Positions 52,962 to 62,165 of a DNA stretch of 64,000 nt are shown in pieces (position 1 is the first letter of the stretch; every line of letters starts with the position of its first letter). The position numbers and the translations under genes are program-made. The notes beneath the pieces are model-generated. The model saw only the letters and a program-made list of their open reading frames with translations, did not search any database and was not told the origin of the DNA. The stretch is from the NCBI GenBank assembly GCA_963770045.1, contig CAVYOD010000015.1, positions 124,001-188,000 on the forward strand. Reading direction: 5' to 3'. Source of the stretch: CAVYOD01 sp963770045 (GTDB lineage Bacteria; Acidobacteriota; Aminicenantia; Aminicenantales; CAVYOD01).

Positions 52962-53771
52962 GTGAAAAGAAAGCCCGCCGTTGCCGGTTATTTCTATCCG
53001 GGCGAGGCCGTTTCCCTTCGCCGGGCCATAGAGAAAATGGTCGATCCCGAGCCGAGGAGGGAAAAGGCTGTCGCCGTTGTCTCTCCTCATGCCGGGTTCG
53101 AGTATTCGGGTCCAGTGGCCGGGGCCGTTTTTTCCTCGGTGGAGCTTCCAGAAACCTACGTTCTGCTCGGACCCGCCCACCGGGCCGGGATGCGCTCGTC
53201 CTTTGCCATCGTCAGGGCGGGTGAGTGGCTGACGCCTCTGGGTCCTGTGCCGATCGCCACTGATCTTGCAGATCTCATCCTCGGCGGCTCAGAGTTGATC
53301 AATGAAGACGAACAGGCCCATCTCGGCGAGCATTCCCTGGAGGTTCAACTTCCCTTCATCCAATATTTTAAGAAGGATATCTCGATCGTCCCCATATGCA
53401 TATCTTATTCTGCGGCCCTGCAGGAGCTGGAGGAGTTGGGGAACACAGTGTCCGATGCGGTGAAGGCCGCGAAAAGGGACGTCCTGATTGTCGCTTCGAC
53501 CGACATGAGCCATTATGTCAGCCAGAAGGAAGCCGAGAAGAAGGATTCGCTGGCGATCAAAAAAGTGCTGGAACTGGACGCCCCGGGACTCTACGAGACC
53601 GTCCAGAGGGAAGACATCAGCATGTGCGGCTTTCAACCGACCACGGCTGCGATATTCGCCGCCAATAAACTCGGCGCCCGCAAGGCCGAACTGATCAAAT
53701 ACCAGACATCAGGGGATCGGACCGGGGACTATCTCGAGGTTGTGGGCTACGCCGGCATCAGAATCATATAG
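52962..53771 (+). CDS. amrB: MEMO1/AmrB-family protein
   Basis: This 269-residue protein belongs to the MEMO family: AVAGYFYPGEA at the start, VSPHAGFEYSGPVAGAVF, LLGPAHRAGM, GEHSLEVQLPFIQY, STDMSHYVS and CGFQPTTAAIFAA. Conserved His residues (in PHAGF, GEHSLE and MSHY) form a metal site like that of extradiol dioxygenases. In bacteria it is often linked to a radical-SAM and an AMMECR1 protein (AmmeMemoRadiSam); neither is in this window. It starts with GTG behind GGGAGGA. The function is unproven. Confidence 0.9.
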   Translation: MKRKPAVAGYFYPGEAVSLRRAIEKMVDPEPRREKAVAVVSPHAGFEYSGPVAGAVFSSVELPETYVLLGPAHRAGMRSSFAIVRAGEWLTPLGPVPIATDLADLILGGSELINEDEQAHLGEHSLEVQLPFIQYFKKDISIVPICISYSAALQELEELGNTVSDAVKAAKRDVLIVASTDMSHYVSQKEAEKKDSLAIKKVLELDAPGLYETVQREDISMCGFQPTTAAIFAANKLGARKAELIKYQTSGDRTGDYLEVVGYAGIRII

Positions 53772-53799
53772 AGCGAGAAACAGACGGGTTTCCGGTTCA

Positions 53800-53829
53800 T
53801 TGACAATATTTCGCCTTTAATGGTATAAA
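53800..53829 (+). promoter_or_regulatory. Sigma-70 promoter of the hrcA operon
   Basis: TTGACA (53800-53805) and TATAAA (53824-53829) are 18 bases apart. The start near 53836 is about 11 bases before hrcA. I see no CIRCE repeat (TTAGCACTC-N9-GAGTGCTAA) here or elsewhere in the window. Confidence 0.6.
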
Positions 53830-53846
53830 ATTTTCTAGGTTCAGTG

Positions 53847-54884
53847 ATGAAGAAGTCTGGCTTACGAGACAAGGACAAGCATATCCTCAAGCTGATCGTT
53901 GAGAGCTACCTGAAGATCGGCCGGCCTGTCAGCTCGGGCCTGATCGTCCAGAAATTCAGGCTCCAGGAATCGCCCGCTACGGTCCGCAACATCATGGCGA
54001 AACTGGAGGAATTTGGATTTCTGTGCCAGCCTCATACCTCGGCGGGCCGCCTTCCGACCGATAAGGGGTTGCGATATTACGTCAACAGCCTGTTGGCCGA
54101 GAGCCTCTTGCCCTCGATACCTGGTGGATTCTCGGGCGATTTTTCCCTCAAGGGAGACCTCAATTCATTGCTGGTCCAGACGTCTAAGATCCTGGCCGAC
54201 TATTCAGACAACCTTGGCTTTGTCCTGTCGCCCCGAGTTTCCCGGCTCAATTTTCAGCACCTCCGCTTCATCAAGATCGCCGAGAACAAGGTCATGATCA
54301 TCCTGGTCGCTCCCATCAACCTGGTCTTGACCGAGATCGTCCAGACCGAGACCTATTTCACCCAGCTGGAATTGGATAAGGCCTCGGAATACATCAACGA
54401 GAGCTTCCGTGGTCGGAACTTGTCCTTCGTCCGCGATTATCTCTTGAAGGAGCTGCCGAAATTCAAGCTTCGCTACGAGACGATCCTCGGCAAGTTGATC
54501 TCCCTCCTCCGGTCGTCCATCCTCCAGGAGGAAAAAGAAAGCCGTCTCTTCCTCCAAGGGACATCCAAACTCCTTGGCAAGGCGGATTTCGGGGGACTGG
54601 CCAGGTTGAAAACGCTTTTTCAGAATTTTGAAGAGAAGGCGAAGCTCGCGAGTCTCCTCTCCGACTTTATCAGCCTGGACCGAGTCAAAGTGCTCATCGG
54701 CTCGGAAGTCCACGACCCTGATATTTCGGACTGCTCGCTGATTCTCTCTCACTACGGGTTGGAGAATCAGATCCTGGGCTCGCTGGGCATCATCGGCCCG
54801 AAGAGGATTCCTTATGAACAGATCATCCCCCTGGTGGACAGCGTTGCTCAGAAACTGAGTCAAGCCATCAGTCACAGCACTTGA
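53847..54884 (+). CDS. hrcA: Heat-inducible transcription repressor HrcA
   Basis: This 345-residue repressor has the winged helix at residues 5-75 (DKDKHILKLIVESYLKIGRP, SPATVRNIMAKLEEFGFL, HTSAGRLPTDKGLRYYV) and the GAF-like effector domain beyond. It normally binds CIRCE and needs GroEL for activity. A GTG one codon upstream is an alternative start. It opens the operon hrcA-grpE-dnaK2-dnaJ2-rsmE-kinase. Confidence 0.93.
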   Translation: MKKSGLRDKDKHILKLIVESYLKIGRPVSSGLIVQKFRLQESPATVRNIMAKLEEFGFLCQPHTSAGRLPTDKGLRYYVNSLLAESLLPSIPGGFSGDFSLKGDLNSLLVQTSKILADYSDNLGFVLSPRVSRLNFQHLRFIKIAENKVMIILVAPINLVLTEIVQTETYFTQLELDKASEYINESFRGRNLSFVRDYLLKELPKFKLRYETILGKLISLLRSSILQEEKESRLFLQGTSKLLGKADFGGLARLKTLFQNFEEKAKLASLLSDFISLDRVKVLIGSEVHDPDISDCSLILSHYGLENQILGSLGIIGPKRIPYEQIIPLVDSVAQKLSQAISHST

Positions 54885-54894
54885 GAGGTGAACG

Positions 54895-55539
54895 ATGCCG
54901 AAAAACGATCACGACGACGCCGAGGACATCGAATACCTGTCGGTCAAGGACGAGCCGAAAGAGACCGAAGCAGAAGCGCCTCCTCAGGGACCGGCCGGGC
55001 CCGAAGCCAAGAAGGAGCAGAAGGAGGAGAAACCTGAATCCGAGGAAATCAAGTCCCTAAAAAATAAGCTTCGCAAACGGGATTCAGAGCTCAAACTCCT
55101 GAAAAAAGAAAAGGACGAGTTGAAGGACAAGTATCTCCGCCTTCTGGCGGAGATGGAGAATATGCGAAAAAGGCTTGAGCGGGAAAAGAGCGAGTATTTC
55201 CAGTTTGCCTTGTGCGATCTGATGAGAGAGCTTCTGGCGGTCCTGGACAACCTGGGACGCGCCCTGGAGGCGAAGGACGAGACCGACGGAAAGACTCTCC
55301 GTAACGGGATCGAGCTGATCCATAAGCAGCTCTTGGATCTGCTACTCAAGAACGGGGTCAGTCGGCTGGATGTCTTGAATTGCAAATTCGACCCGGCATC
55401 GCATCAGGCCTTGATGACCGAAGAATCGGAAGAGGTCGAAGAACCCATGGTCGTGGAAGAGCTCCAGAAAGGCTACCTCCTCCATAACCGTCTGCTCAGG
55501 CCCTCGCTGGTCAAAGTCCGGGTTCCGAAGAGGAGATAG
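54895..55539 (+). CDS. grpE: Nucleotide exchange factor GrpE
   Basis: This 214-residue protein has a long acidic N-terminal coiled coil (residues 10-95, many Glu and Lys), then the conserved RLLAEMENMRKRLEREKSEY, LLAVLDNLGRALEAKD and the beta-wing CKFDPASHQALMTEE and VVEELQKGYLLHNRLLRPSLVKV. It drives ADP release from DnaK. It has GAGAGGTGA upstream, 10 bases after hrcA, and is the only grpE in the window, so it probably serves both DnaK copies. Confidence 0.95.
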   Translation: MPKNDHDDAEDIEYLSVKDEPKETEAEAPPQGPAGPEAKKEQKEEKPESEEIKSLKNKLRKRDSELKLLKKEKDELKDKYLRLLAEMENMRKRLEREKSEYFQFALCDLMRELLAVLDNLGRALEAKDETDGKTLRNGIELIHKQLLDLLLKNGVSRLDVLNCKFDPASHQALMTEESEEVEEPMVVEELQKGYLLHNRLLRPSLVKVRVPKRR

Positions 55540-55543
55540 AGGC

Positions 55544-57118
55544 ATGGCTCGAGTGATCGGGATCGATCTGGGAACTACGTTTTCGTGCATGGCTTACCTG
55601 GAAGGGAACAAGCCCACCGTCATCCCTAATCTGGAGGGGTTGAACACGACCCCGTCGGTCGTGAGCTTCACTTCATCGGGAGAGCGGTTGATCGGCAATC
55701 TGGCGCTCAGGCAGGCCATCACCAACCCGGAGAATACCGTCTTTGCGGTCAAACGCCTTATCGGCAGAAAGTATAAATCTCCCGAGATCGTCCAGGCCCG
55801 ACAAAAAATGTCCTATCAGATGACCGAAGCCGGGAACGGGGATGTCATGGTCATGATCGACCAGAGAGTCATCAGCCCGCAGGAAATATCGGCCATGATC
55901 CTCTCTTACCTGAAGGATTGCGCCGAATCCCACTTCGGCGAAAAAGTGACCGACGCGGTGATCACCGTGCCGGCTCATTTTAACGACCACCAGAGGCAGG
56001 CGACCAAGGACGCCGCTCAGATCTCCGGGCTCAATGTTCTTCGGGTCATCAATGAGCCCACGGCCGCCAGCCTCGCCTACGGCCTGAACCTGAAAAAGGG
56101 CACGACCGCAGCTGTTTATGATATGGGAGGAGGGACTTTTGACATCACCCTCCTTGAGATCAATGAAGGTGTCTTTCATGTTTTGGCCACGAACGGGGAC
56201 TCCTATTTAGGTGGGGAGGACTTTGATAACCGGATCGTGGACTGGTTGATCAATGAATTCAAACGTGAGCAGGGGGTCGAACTCTACGATGATAAATTCG
56301 CCCTCCAGCGGATCAAGGAAGCGGCCGAGAAGGCGAAGCGGGAACTGTCGTTCACTCTAGAGACGGAGATCAACCTTCCTTTTATCTCGTCCGAGAAGGT
56401 CGGCTCCCAACATCTCAAGAAAAGGGTGACTCGGAAATGGCTGGAGGAGCTGACCAGGGATCTTGTCGAGAAAACCTTCCCCTTCGTGGAACAGGTCTTC
56501 CAGGACGGCAATCTTTCCCCCGGGGGCGTTGACGATATCATCCTGGTGGGTGGACAGACGAGGATGCCTCTAATCCGGGAGATGATCAAAACCTATTTCA
56601 AAAAGAGCGCGGTCGAGAATATCAATCCTGACGAAATCGTGGCCATGGGAGCGGCCATCCAATCCGGGATCATCAGAGGCGAGATCAGCGACCTCGTCCT
56701 CCTCCTGGATGTGACGCCCTTTTCATTGGGAATCGAAACCGAAAGTGACATGTTTGAAAAGATCATCGACCGCAACACGACCATCCCGACCAAAAAGACA
56801 AGCACCTTCACGACCGTTGAAAACAGCCAGCGGCGAGTCAGAGTCCATGTCCTCCAGGGGGAGAGTCCGATCGCCTCCCAAAACAGGTCACTGGCCATGT
56901 TCGACCTCGTCGGGGTCGAGCCCGCGCCCGCCGGCGTCCCCCAGATCGATGTCACTTTTGAGATCAACGCCGATGGGATCGTCAAGGTCTCGGCCAAGGA
57001 TATGGCCACGGGCAGGGAACAAAAAACCGAAGTCAGGCCCTCGGGCGGGTTGTCCCGGACTGAGGTCAATGAAATTATCCAGAGGTCCGAGACGGACAAA
57101 ATCCAGGGTAAAGAATGA
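55544..57118 (+). CDS. DnaK paralogue lacking the helical lid
   Basis: This 524-residue Hsp70 has an intact nucleotide-binding domain (VIGIDLGTTFSCMAYLEG, VPAHFNDHQRQATKDAA, INEPTAASLAYG, DMGGGTFDITLLE) and beta-sandwich substrate domain (LLLDVTPFSLGIET, VTFEINADGIVKVSA). It stops soon after the GLSRTEVNEIIQ helix, about 110 residues short of the full-length DnaK at 31187, so the lid and C-terminal tail are missing. The stop overlaps the dnaJ2 start as ATGA, so this end is genuine and not a frame error. Client release without a lid would be fast; its role is inferred only. Confidence 0.92.
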   Translation: MARVIGIDLGTTFSCMAYLEGNKPTVIPNLEGLNTTPSVVSFTSSGERLIGNLALRQAITNPENTVFAVKRLIGRKYKSPEIVQARQKMSYQMTEAGNGDVMVMIDQRVISPQEISAMILSYLKDCAESHFGEKVTDAVITVPAHFNDHQRQATKDAAQISGLNVLRVINEPTAASLAYGLNLKKGTTAAVYDMGGGTFDITLLEINEGVFHVLATNGDSYLGGEDFDNRIVDWLINEFKREQGVELYDDKFALQRIKEAAEKAKRELSFTLETEINLPFISSEKVGSQHLKKRVTRKWLEELTRDLVEKTFPFVEQVFQDGNLSPGGVDDIILVGGQTRMPLIREMIKTYFKKSAVENINPDEIVAMGAAIQSGIIRGEISDLVLLLDVTPFSLGIETESDMFEKIIDRNTTIPTKKTSTFTTVENSQRRVRVHVLQGESPIASQNRSLAMFDLVGVEPAPAGVPQIDVTFEINADGIVKVSAKDMATGREQKTEVRPSGGLSRTEVNEIIQRSETDKIQGKE

Positions 57119-58252
57119 CCTCCAAGAGGGACTACTACGAGGTCCTGGGAGTCAGACGGCATTCGAGCTCCGAAGAAATAAAAAATGCCTTCCGCCAGAT
57201 GGCCCTGAAGTACCATCCCGACCGCAACCCCGGAAACAAGGAAGCCGAAGAACGATTCAAGGAAGCGGCCGAGGCCTACAGTATCCTCGCCGATCAAGAC
57301 AAGAAGTCCGTCTATGACCGGTTCGGGCTCGACGGCCTGCGCGGTGAAGGCTTTACCGGGTTCTCCGGATTTGATTCCTCAGTTTTTGAGGACTTTCAAG
57401 ACATCCTTGGTAATTTTTTCGGCTTCAGTTTTGGGGATTTCTTCGGTGTTCGGGACCAACAGCGGCGGAGCGCGTCGCGTCGCGGCCGAGACCTCTCGCT
57501 GGAGCTCGAGTTGACACTCGAAGAGGCGGCCAAAGGCGTCGACCGGGAGATCAAGCTCACCAGGGCCGAGGCCTGCTCTGGTTTGCCGGGGAACACGTCT
57601 TCGCCCTGGCGCCAAGCCGGCCGTCTGTCCTGGCTGCCAGGGAAGGGGCCAGGTCCGTTATCAACAAGGTTTTTTTGCCGTGGCCCGAACCTGCTCCCGC
57701 TGTCAAGGCGCCGGAGAGATCATTTCCGCGCCTTGCGAGAATTGCCAAGGGTCGGGTCGGGTCAGGCAAAAAAGGGGACTCAGTCTCAAGATTCCCGCGG
57801 GCGTTGACGATGGCACCCGGCTGCGGATGACGGGAGAAGGAGAAGTCGGCGTCCCGGGGGGCATGCGTGGCGACCTCTACGTTATGATCCGGGTCAAGAA
57901 GCACCCCTTCTTCGAGCGTGAGAAGAACGACCTTTATTGCGAGATCGCGATTTCCTTTATTCAGGCGGCCCTGGGGACGCGGGTCGCGATCCCCACCCTT
58001 GAAGAGAACGAGGTGCTCCGGATTCCGCCGGCCACTCAATCAGGAGATATTTTCCGCTTAAAAGGGAAGGGCATCAGGGACATCGGAGGACGCGGAAAAG
58101 GGGACATGTTCATCAAGGTCAGCGTCAAGACCCCAGACGATTTGTCCAAGGAGCAAAGGGCGCTGCTGCAGCGATTCGCCGAGCTGCGGGGAGAGAACCT
58201 GGATTCTGTGGACACGAGCATTCTTAACAAAGTCAAAAACATAATTCATTAG
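57115..58252 (+). CDS. Second DnaJ co-chaperone (frame break in the zinc domain)
   Basis: The J domain has HPD at residues 34-36 and is followed by a Phe/Gly-rich region (FSGFDSSVFEDF, GNFFGFSFGDFFG). One extra base near 57585, inside the first zinc motif, shifts the frame; the continuing frame supplies CRGTRLRPGAKPAVCPGC, CSRCQGAG and CENCQGSG, then SLKIPAGVDDGTRLR and the C-terminal domains. The reconstructed length is about 379 residues with all zinc motifs. It is translationally coupled to the lidless DnaK, its probable partner. Confidence 0.87.
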
Positions 58253-58260
58253 AGTGTCGA

Positions 58261-59007
58261 TTGACATCTGACCACTTTATTGTGAAAAAGAGCGAGCTGG
58301 ATCTTCCCTCTCTCTGCCTTCGGGGGAAGGAGCACCACCATCTTTCCCGCGTGGTCAGGATCAGGCCCGGGGAGAGCGTCTGGCTCATAGACGAGGAAGG
58401 GACCAAGTATTTCGCCCGGGTGGAATCGGTCGGAAAAGAACAGACGAGGTTGAGAATCCTGGAGAAGAAGCCGCCGCAAGAGGCGGGACTCCAACTGACC
58501 CTTGCCCAGGCCGTCCTGAAGGCGAAGAAAATGGACTTTCTCGTCCAGAAATCGACCGAACTGGGAGTCCGGACATTTATCCCTTTGACAACTTCCAGAT
58601 CCATCATCAAACTGGAAGAAAAGAGCGATGAGAAAACCGCCAGATGGCAGAGGATCGTCCGTGAAGCGGCCAAACAATCGAGAAGCAGCCTGGTTCCCCA
58701 TGTCCTCCCTCCTCAATCATTGGAACGCCTGGTCGAGGAAAGGCAGGAGTCGATAAAGCTCTATCTGAGTGAGGACAGGGGAGAGGCCTTGCGCAATATC
58801 GTTGCCGGAGGGGTTGAAAACTTGGGTGCGGGATCCCACGCATCCGTCCTGATCGCCGTGGGACCCGAGGGCGGGTGGACTGAGGAAGAGCAGAAGCTGA
58901 TGCTGGAGCACGGCTATACGGCCGTCTCTCTGGGGAGCCGGGTGCTGCGGGCCGAAACCGCGGCGCTCTGTGCCGCGGCCGTGATCTCTCAATTTTGGAA
59001 TAGCTAA
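58261..59007 (+). CDS. rsmE: 16S rRNA m3U1498 methyltransferase
   Basis: This 248-residue SPOUT-class enzyme methylates U1498 of 16S rRNA. Features: the PUA-like N-terminus with LRGKEHHHLSRVVRIRPGE, LAQAVLKAKKMDFLVQKSTELG, and the knotted SAM site IAVGPEGGWTEEE, LGSRVLRAETAALCA. The start is TTG at 58261 in a normal-length frame; ribosome-binding signals are weak. It follows dnaJ2 by 8 bases, an arrangement (dnaJ then rsmE) often seen in bacteria. Confidence 0.92.
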   Translation: MTSDHFIVKKSELDLPSLCLRGKEHHHLSRVVRIRPGESVWLIDEEGTKYFARVESVGKEQTRLRILEKKPPQEAGLQLTLAQAVLKAKKMDFLVQKSTELGVRTFIPLTTSRSIIKLEEKSDEKTARWQRIVREAAKQSRSSLVPHVLPPQSLERLVEERQESIKLYLSEDRGEALRNIVAGGVENLGAGSHASVLIAVGPEGGWTEEEQKLMLEHGYTAVSLGSRVLRAETAALCAAAVISQFWNS

Positions 59008-59008
59008 G

Positions 59009-59948
59009 ATGTTTCTCCAAGGACAGAAGGTCGGGAAATACGAGATCCTCCGGTCTCTGGGGAGCGGGGGGTTCGGCTCTGTTTTCCTGGCCAAGGATAC
59101 TTGGCTCGACATCAAAGTCGCTATCAAGGTCCCGCACAAGCAATCGGTCGAGCTCTTCAAGCTTCTTAAGGAACCCAGGCTCCAAGCGGCACTTAACCAC
59201 CCCAACATCGTCAGGATGATCGCCGCCGAGAAAGAAAAGAACGTCTTTTTCATGGTCATGGAATATGTCAAAGGAAAAACCCTGGAAAAGATTCTGGAGA
59301 AGGAGCGGATCCTGGACTGCGACCGGGCTATGGACTATGTCAAACAGATCTGCTATGGCGTCGACCACGCCCACAAAAACAAGATCATCCACCGCGACCT
59401 CCGGCCGTCGAATATCATGATCTCGGAGACCGGGACGGCCAAGATCACGGATTTCGGGACCTCGGCTTGGCTTAACAACGTCCCCTATGCCTCGACCAGG
59501 ATCGGGTCCCCTCCCTATATGGCCCCGGAACATTTTATGGGCAAGGCGTCCTATCGCCTCGGACATCTACTCCATCGGTTGCATTTTTTATGAATGCATC
59601 ATCGGCCGGCCTCCCATCTGGGACCCCGATCCCTTCAGGATTCTGGAAAAGTGCCAGCAGGGCAAGATTACGCCGCCTCGTCTAAAAAACAACAAAATCC
59701 CCAAGGAAATCGACGAAATCATCATGAGATGCCTGGCCGCTAAGGTCGAGGACCGCTACCAGAGCGCCTCGGAGATTGTCCGAATTCTCTCTTTGTACAA
59801 GGGGAGGGAAACCAAGACGACGGAAATCGAGGATATCATGGTCAGGATCAAGGCCAGAGAAGCGCGAAAAGCCGAGCTGTGCTGGAACTGCCACCGTCCG
59901 TTGCCCTATAAGACCAGGAGCTGCCCCCATTGTGGAGAAGGCGTATGA
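59009..59948 (+). CDS. Ser/Thr protein kinase with C-terminal zinc ribbon (frame break)
   Basis: The kinase domain shows the Gly loop GSGGFGSV, the Lys in VAIKVPHK, HRDLRPSNIM (Arg-Asp catalytic loop, with Arg where Lys is usual), DFG and APEHFMGKAS. One extra base near 59552 shifts the frame; the continuation SDIYSIGCIFYECIIG is the expected next helix. After the kinase (about residue 265) comes a short helix and a four-Cys ribbon, CWNCHRPLPYKTRSCPHC. The total is about 313 residues. There is no transmembrane or PASTA segment, so it is cytoplasmic. It closes the hrcA operon 1 base after rsmE. Confidence 0.83.
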
Positions 59949-59971
59949 GCGGCTGCCCGACCATAACAACA

Positions 59972-60000
59972 TTGACTTCGACCTGGGAATCAGTTAGTAT
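59972..60000 (+). promoter_or_regulatory. Possible promoter of the branched-chain aminotransferase gene
   Basis: TTGACT (59972-59977) and TAGTAT (59995-60000) are 17 bases apart, with a predicted start near 60007 and a 53-base leader. The -10 is imperfect. Confidence 0.4.
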
Positions 60001-60059
60001 GAGGCCGCAAAATACCCTCATGTTAGCCAAAGGTGCCTTATCTTATCGAGGAGTCATTG

Positions 60060-60983
60060 ATGAGCCCTTTTAAGGAAGATGGTCTGGTCTGGATGAACGG
60101 AAGGCTCGTCCCCTGGAAGGACGCCAATATCCATCTCGCTTCTCACGTCATCCACTACGGGAGTTCCTTGTTTGAGGGATTTCGGGCTTACGCGACGCCC
60201 AAGGGAACGGCCATTTTTCGGCTCCAGGCCCATACCAAACGCCTCTACAATTCCTGCAAGATGTACCGCATGGATGTTCCTTACACGATGGATGAGTTCA
60301 ACCAGGCCGTCATCGAGACAATTCGGGCTAACAAGATGCCAGCCTGCTACATCCGGCCGATCGTTTACAGGGGGTATAAGGCTCTCGGCGTTGATCCTTT
60401 CCCGAACCCCGTTGATTGTGCTATACTCGTCTGGGAATGGGGGCAATACCTTGGTCCTGAAGCTCTGGAGAACGGAGTGGACGTTAGGGTGTCTTCCTGG
60501 TTGCGGATGGCCCCGAACACCTTTCCGGCGCTGGCCAAATCTGGGGCAAACTACATGAATTCACAGCTGATCAAGATGGAAGCCCTTCTGGAAGGCTACG
60601 CGGAAGGGATCGCCTTGAATATCCGGGGGCACATCAGCGAGGGAAGCGGAGAGAATATCTTCCTCGTCCTCAACGGGGATATCTATACGCCTCCCTTATC
60701 CTCTTCGGTTCTGCCGGGGATAACCCGAGACTCTGTCATCTCCCTGGTCAAAGACATGAGGCTCACTCTCCGCGAAGAGACGATCCCCAGGGAAATGCTC
60801 TATATCGCGGACGAAGTCTTCTTTACTGGCTCGGCCGTCGAAGTCACCCCGATCCGCTCGATCGACAAGATCACGATCGGCTCGGGAAAGCGCGGCCCGG
60901 TCACCAAAAGACTGCAGGAAGAGTTTTTTGGCTATGTCAAAGGAGAGAAAGAAGATAAATTTCACTGGCTAACTTACGTTTAG
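60060..60983 (+). CDS. ilvE: Branched-chain amino acid aminotransferase
   Basis: This 307-residue fold-type IV PLP enzyme transaminates Leu, Ile and Val. It shows WMNGRLVPWKDANIHLASHV, GSSLFEGFRAY, the catalytic Lys in ALAKSGANYMNS, GHISEGSGENIFLV, PGITRDSVISL and the closing FTGSAVEVTPI. GAGGAG at 60048-60053 supports the ATG at 60060 over the GTG at 60033. It stands between the kinase and pilT without an obvious functional link to either. Confidence 0.92.
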   Translation: MSPFKEDGLVWMNGRLVPWKDANIHLASHVIHYGSSLFEGFRAYATPKGTAIFRLQAHTKRLYNSCKMYRMDVPYTMDEFNQAVIETIRANKMPACYIRPIVYRGYKALGVDPFPNPVDCAILVWEWGQYLGPEALENGVDVRVSSWLRMAPNTFPALAKSGANYMNSQLIKMEALLEGYAEGIALNIRGHISEGSGENIFLVLNGDIYTPPLSSSVLPGITRDSVISLVKDMRLTLREETIPREMLYIADEVFFTGSAVEVTPIRSIDKITIGSGKRGPVTKRLQEEFFGYVKGEKEDKFHWLTYV

Positions 60984-61004
60984 CCCCCGCCAAAGGAGGA
61001 GCTT

Positions 61005-62165
61005 ATGAATATCGATGAACTGTTGAAAATAGCCATCGAAAAAGACGCCTCTGACCTTCACTTGAAGGCCGGAAACCACCCCATGATCCGCATCCATGGG
61101 ACGCTCACACCCCTCTCGAACTTCGCGAAGCTGGCCCCGAATGACACCCAGGAGCTGGCCGATCAGGTCATGAACGATTACCAGCGGAAAAAACTCAAGG
61201 AAGACCTGGACATTGACCTGGCCTACAGCCTGCCCGGGTTCGGGCGCTTCCGGGGGAGTATCTTCAACCAGCGGTCGACGATGGCCATCGCCCTCCGGAT
61301 CATTCCCATGGAAGTGAAGACCGTCCGGCAGCTGCTGCTCCCCGAAGTGCTGGAGAAGATCGCCTTTTATCAGCGCGGACTCGTTCTGGTGACCGGCACG
61401 ACCGGGAGCGGAAAGACGACGACCCTCGCGGCCATGATCGACTACATCAACGCCTACCGCCGGGAGAACATCATCACCATCGAGGACCCGATCGAATACC
61501 TGCACAAAGACAAGAAAAGCACCATCAGCCAGAGGGAGGTGGGGACGGACGTGACCACATTCTCGCGCGGTCTGCGGGCCGCCCTCCGTGAGGACCCGGA
61601 CGTCATCCTGGTGGGAGAAATGAGAGACCTGGACACGATCGAGACGGCGATCCTGGCCGCCGAGACCGGCCATCTGGTCTTGAGCACTCTTCACACCCTC
61701 GACGCGCCCGAGAGCATCAACCGCATCATCTCGGTGTTCGCTCCTCACCATCAGCGGCAGGTCCGCCTCCAGCTCTCCAGCATTCTGAAGTCCATCATCT
61801 CCCAGCGGCTGATCCCCCGGATGGATGGGACCGGCCGGGTGCCCGGCGTCGAAATCATGATCAATACTCCCTATATCGCGGAGTGCATCCAGGACCGCGA
61901 GCGCACGGGGCTCGTGCGGGACGCCATCGCCACCGGTGTTTCGCAGTATGGCATGCAGACATTTGACCAGTCGATTTACCAACTTTATAGAGATGGTTAC
62001 ATCTCCTTTGAGCAAGGCATGCGCTATTCGACCAATCCCGACAACTTCAAACTGAGGGTCATGGGCATCCAGTCGACCCTGGACCTCGCCTTGGAGGAGA
62101 TGGAAACAACGATGAGCAAGGTGGAGAGAGTCGGAGGAGGGACCGAAACCGAAGAAGAAACCTAA
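61005..62165 (+). CDS. pilT: Twitching motility/pilus retraction ATPase PilT
   Basis: This 386-residue secretion ATPase has the N-terminal DASDLHLKAGNHPMIRIHG, Walker A GTTGSGKTTTLAAMIDY, the Asp box TIEDPIEYLH, AALREDPDVILVGEMRD (Walker B) and the His box GHLVLSTLHTLDA. It powers type IV pilus retraction at the inner membrane. The last 40 residues are an acidic tail. No other pilus genes are in the window. Its stop abuts the alaS start. Confidence 0.94.
   Translation: MNIDELLKIAIEKDASDLHLKAGNHPMIRIHGTLTPLSNFAKLAPNDTQELADQVMNDYQRKKLKEDLDIDLAYSLPGFGRFRGSIFNQRSTMAIALRIIPMEVKTVRQLLLPEVLEKIAFYQRGLVLVTGTTGSGKTTTLAAMIDYINAYRRENIITIEDPIEYLHKDKKSTISQREVGTDVTTFSRGLRAALREDPDVILVGEMRDLDTIETAILAAETGHLVLSTLHTLDAPESINRIISVFAPHHQRQVRLQLSSILKSIISQRLIPRMDGTGRVPGVEIMINTPYIAECIQDRERTGLVRDAIATGVSQYGMQTFDQSIYQLYRDGYISFEQGMRYSTNPDNFKLRVMGIQSTLDLALEEMETTMSKVERVGGGTETEEET

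Noticed and set aside
55544..57118. HscA (Fe-S cluster Hsp70) instead of DnaK2
   Set aside because: There are no isc or hscB genes nearby. The partner is a zinc-containing DnaJ and the operon has hrcA and grpE.
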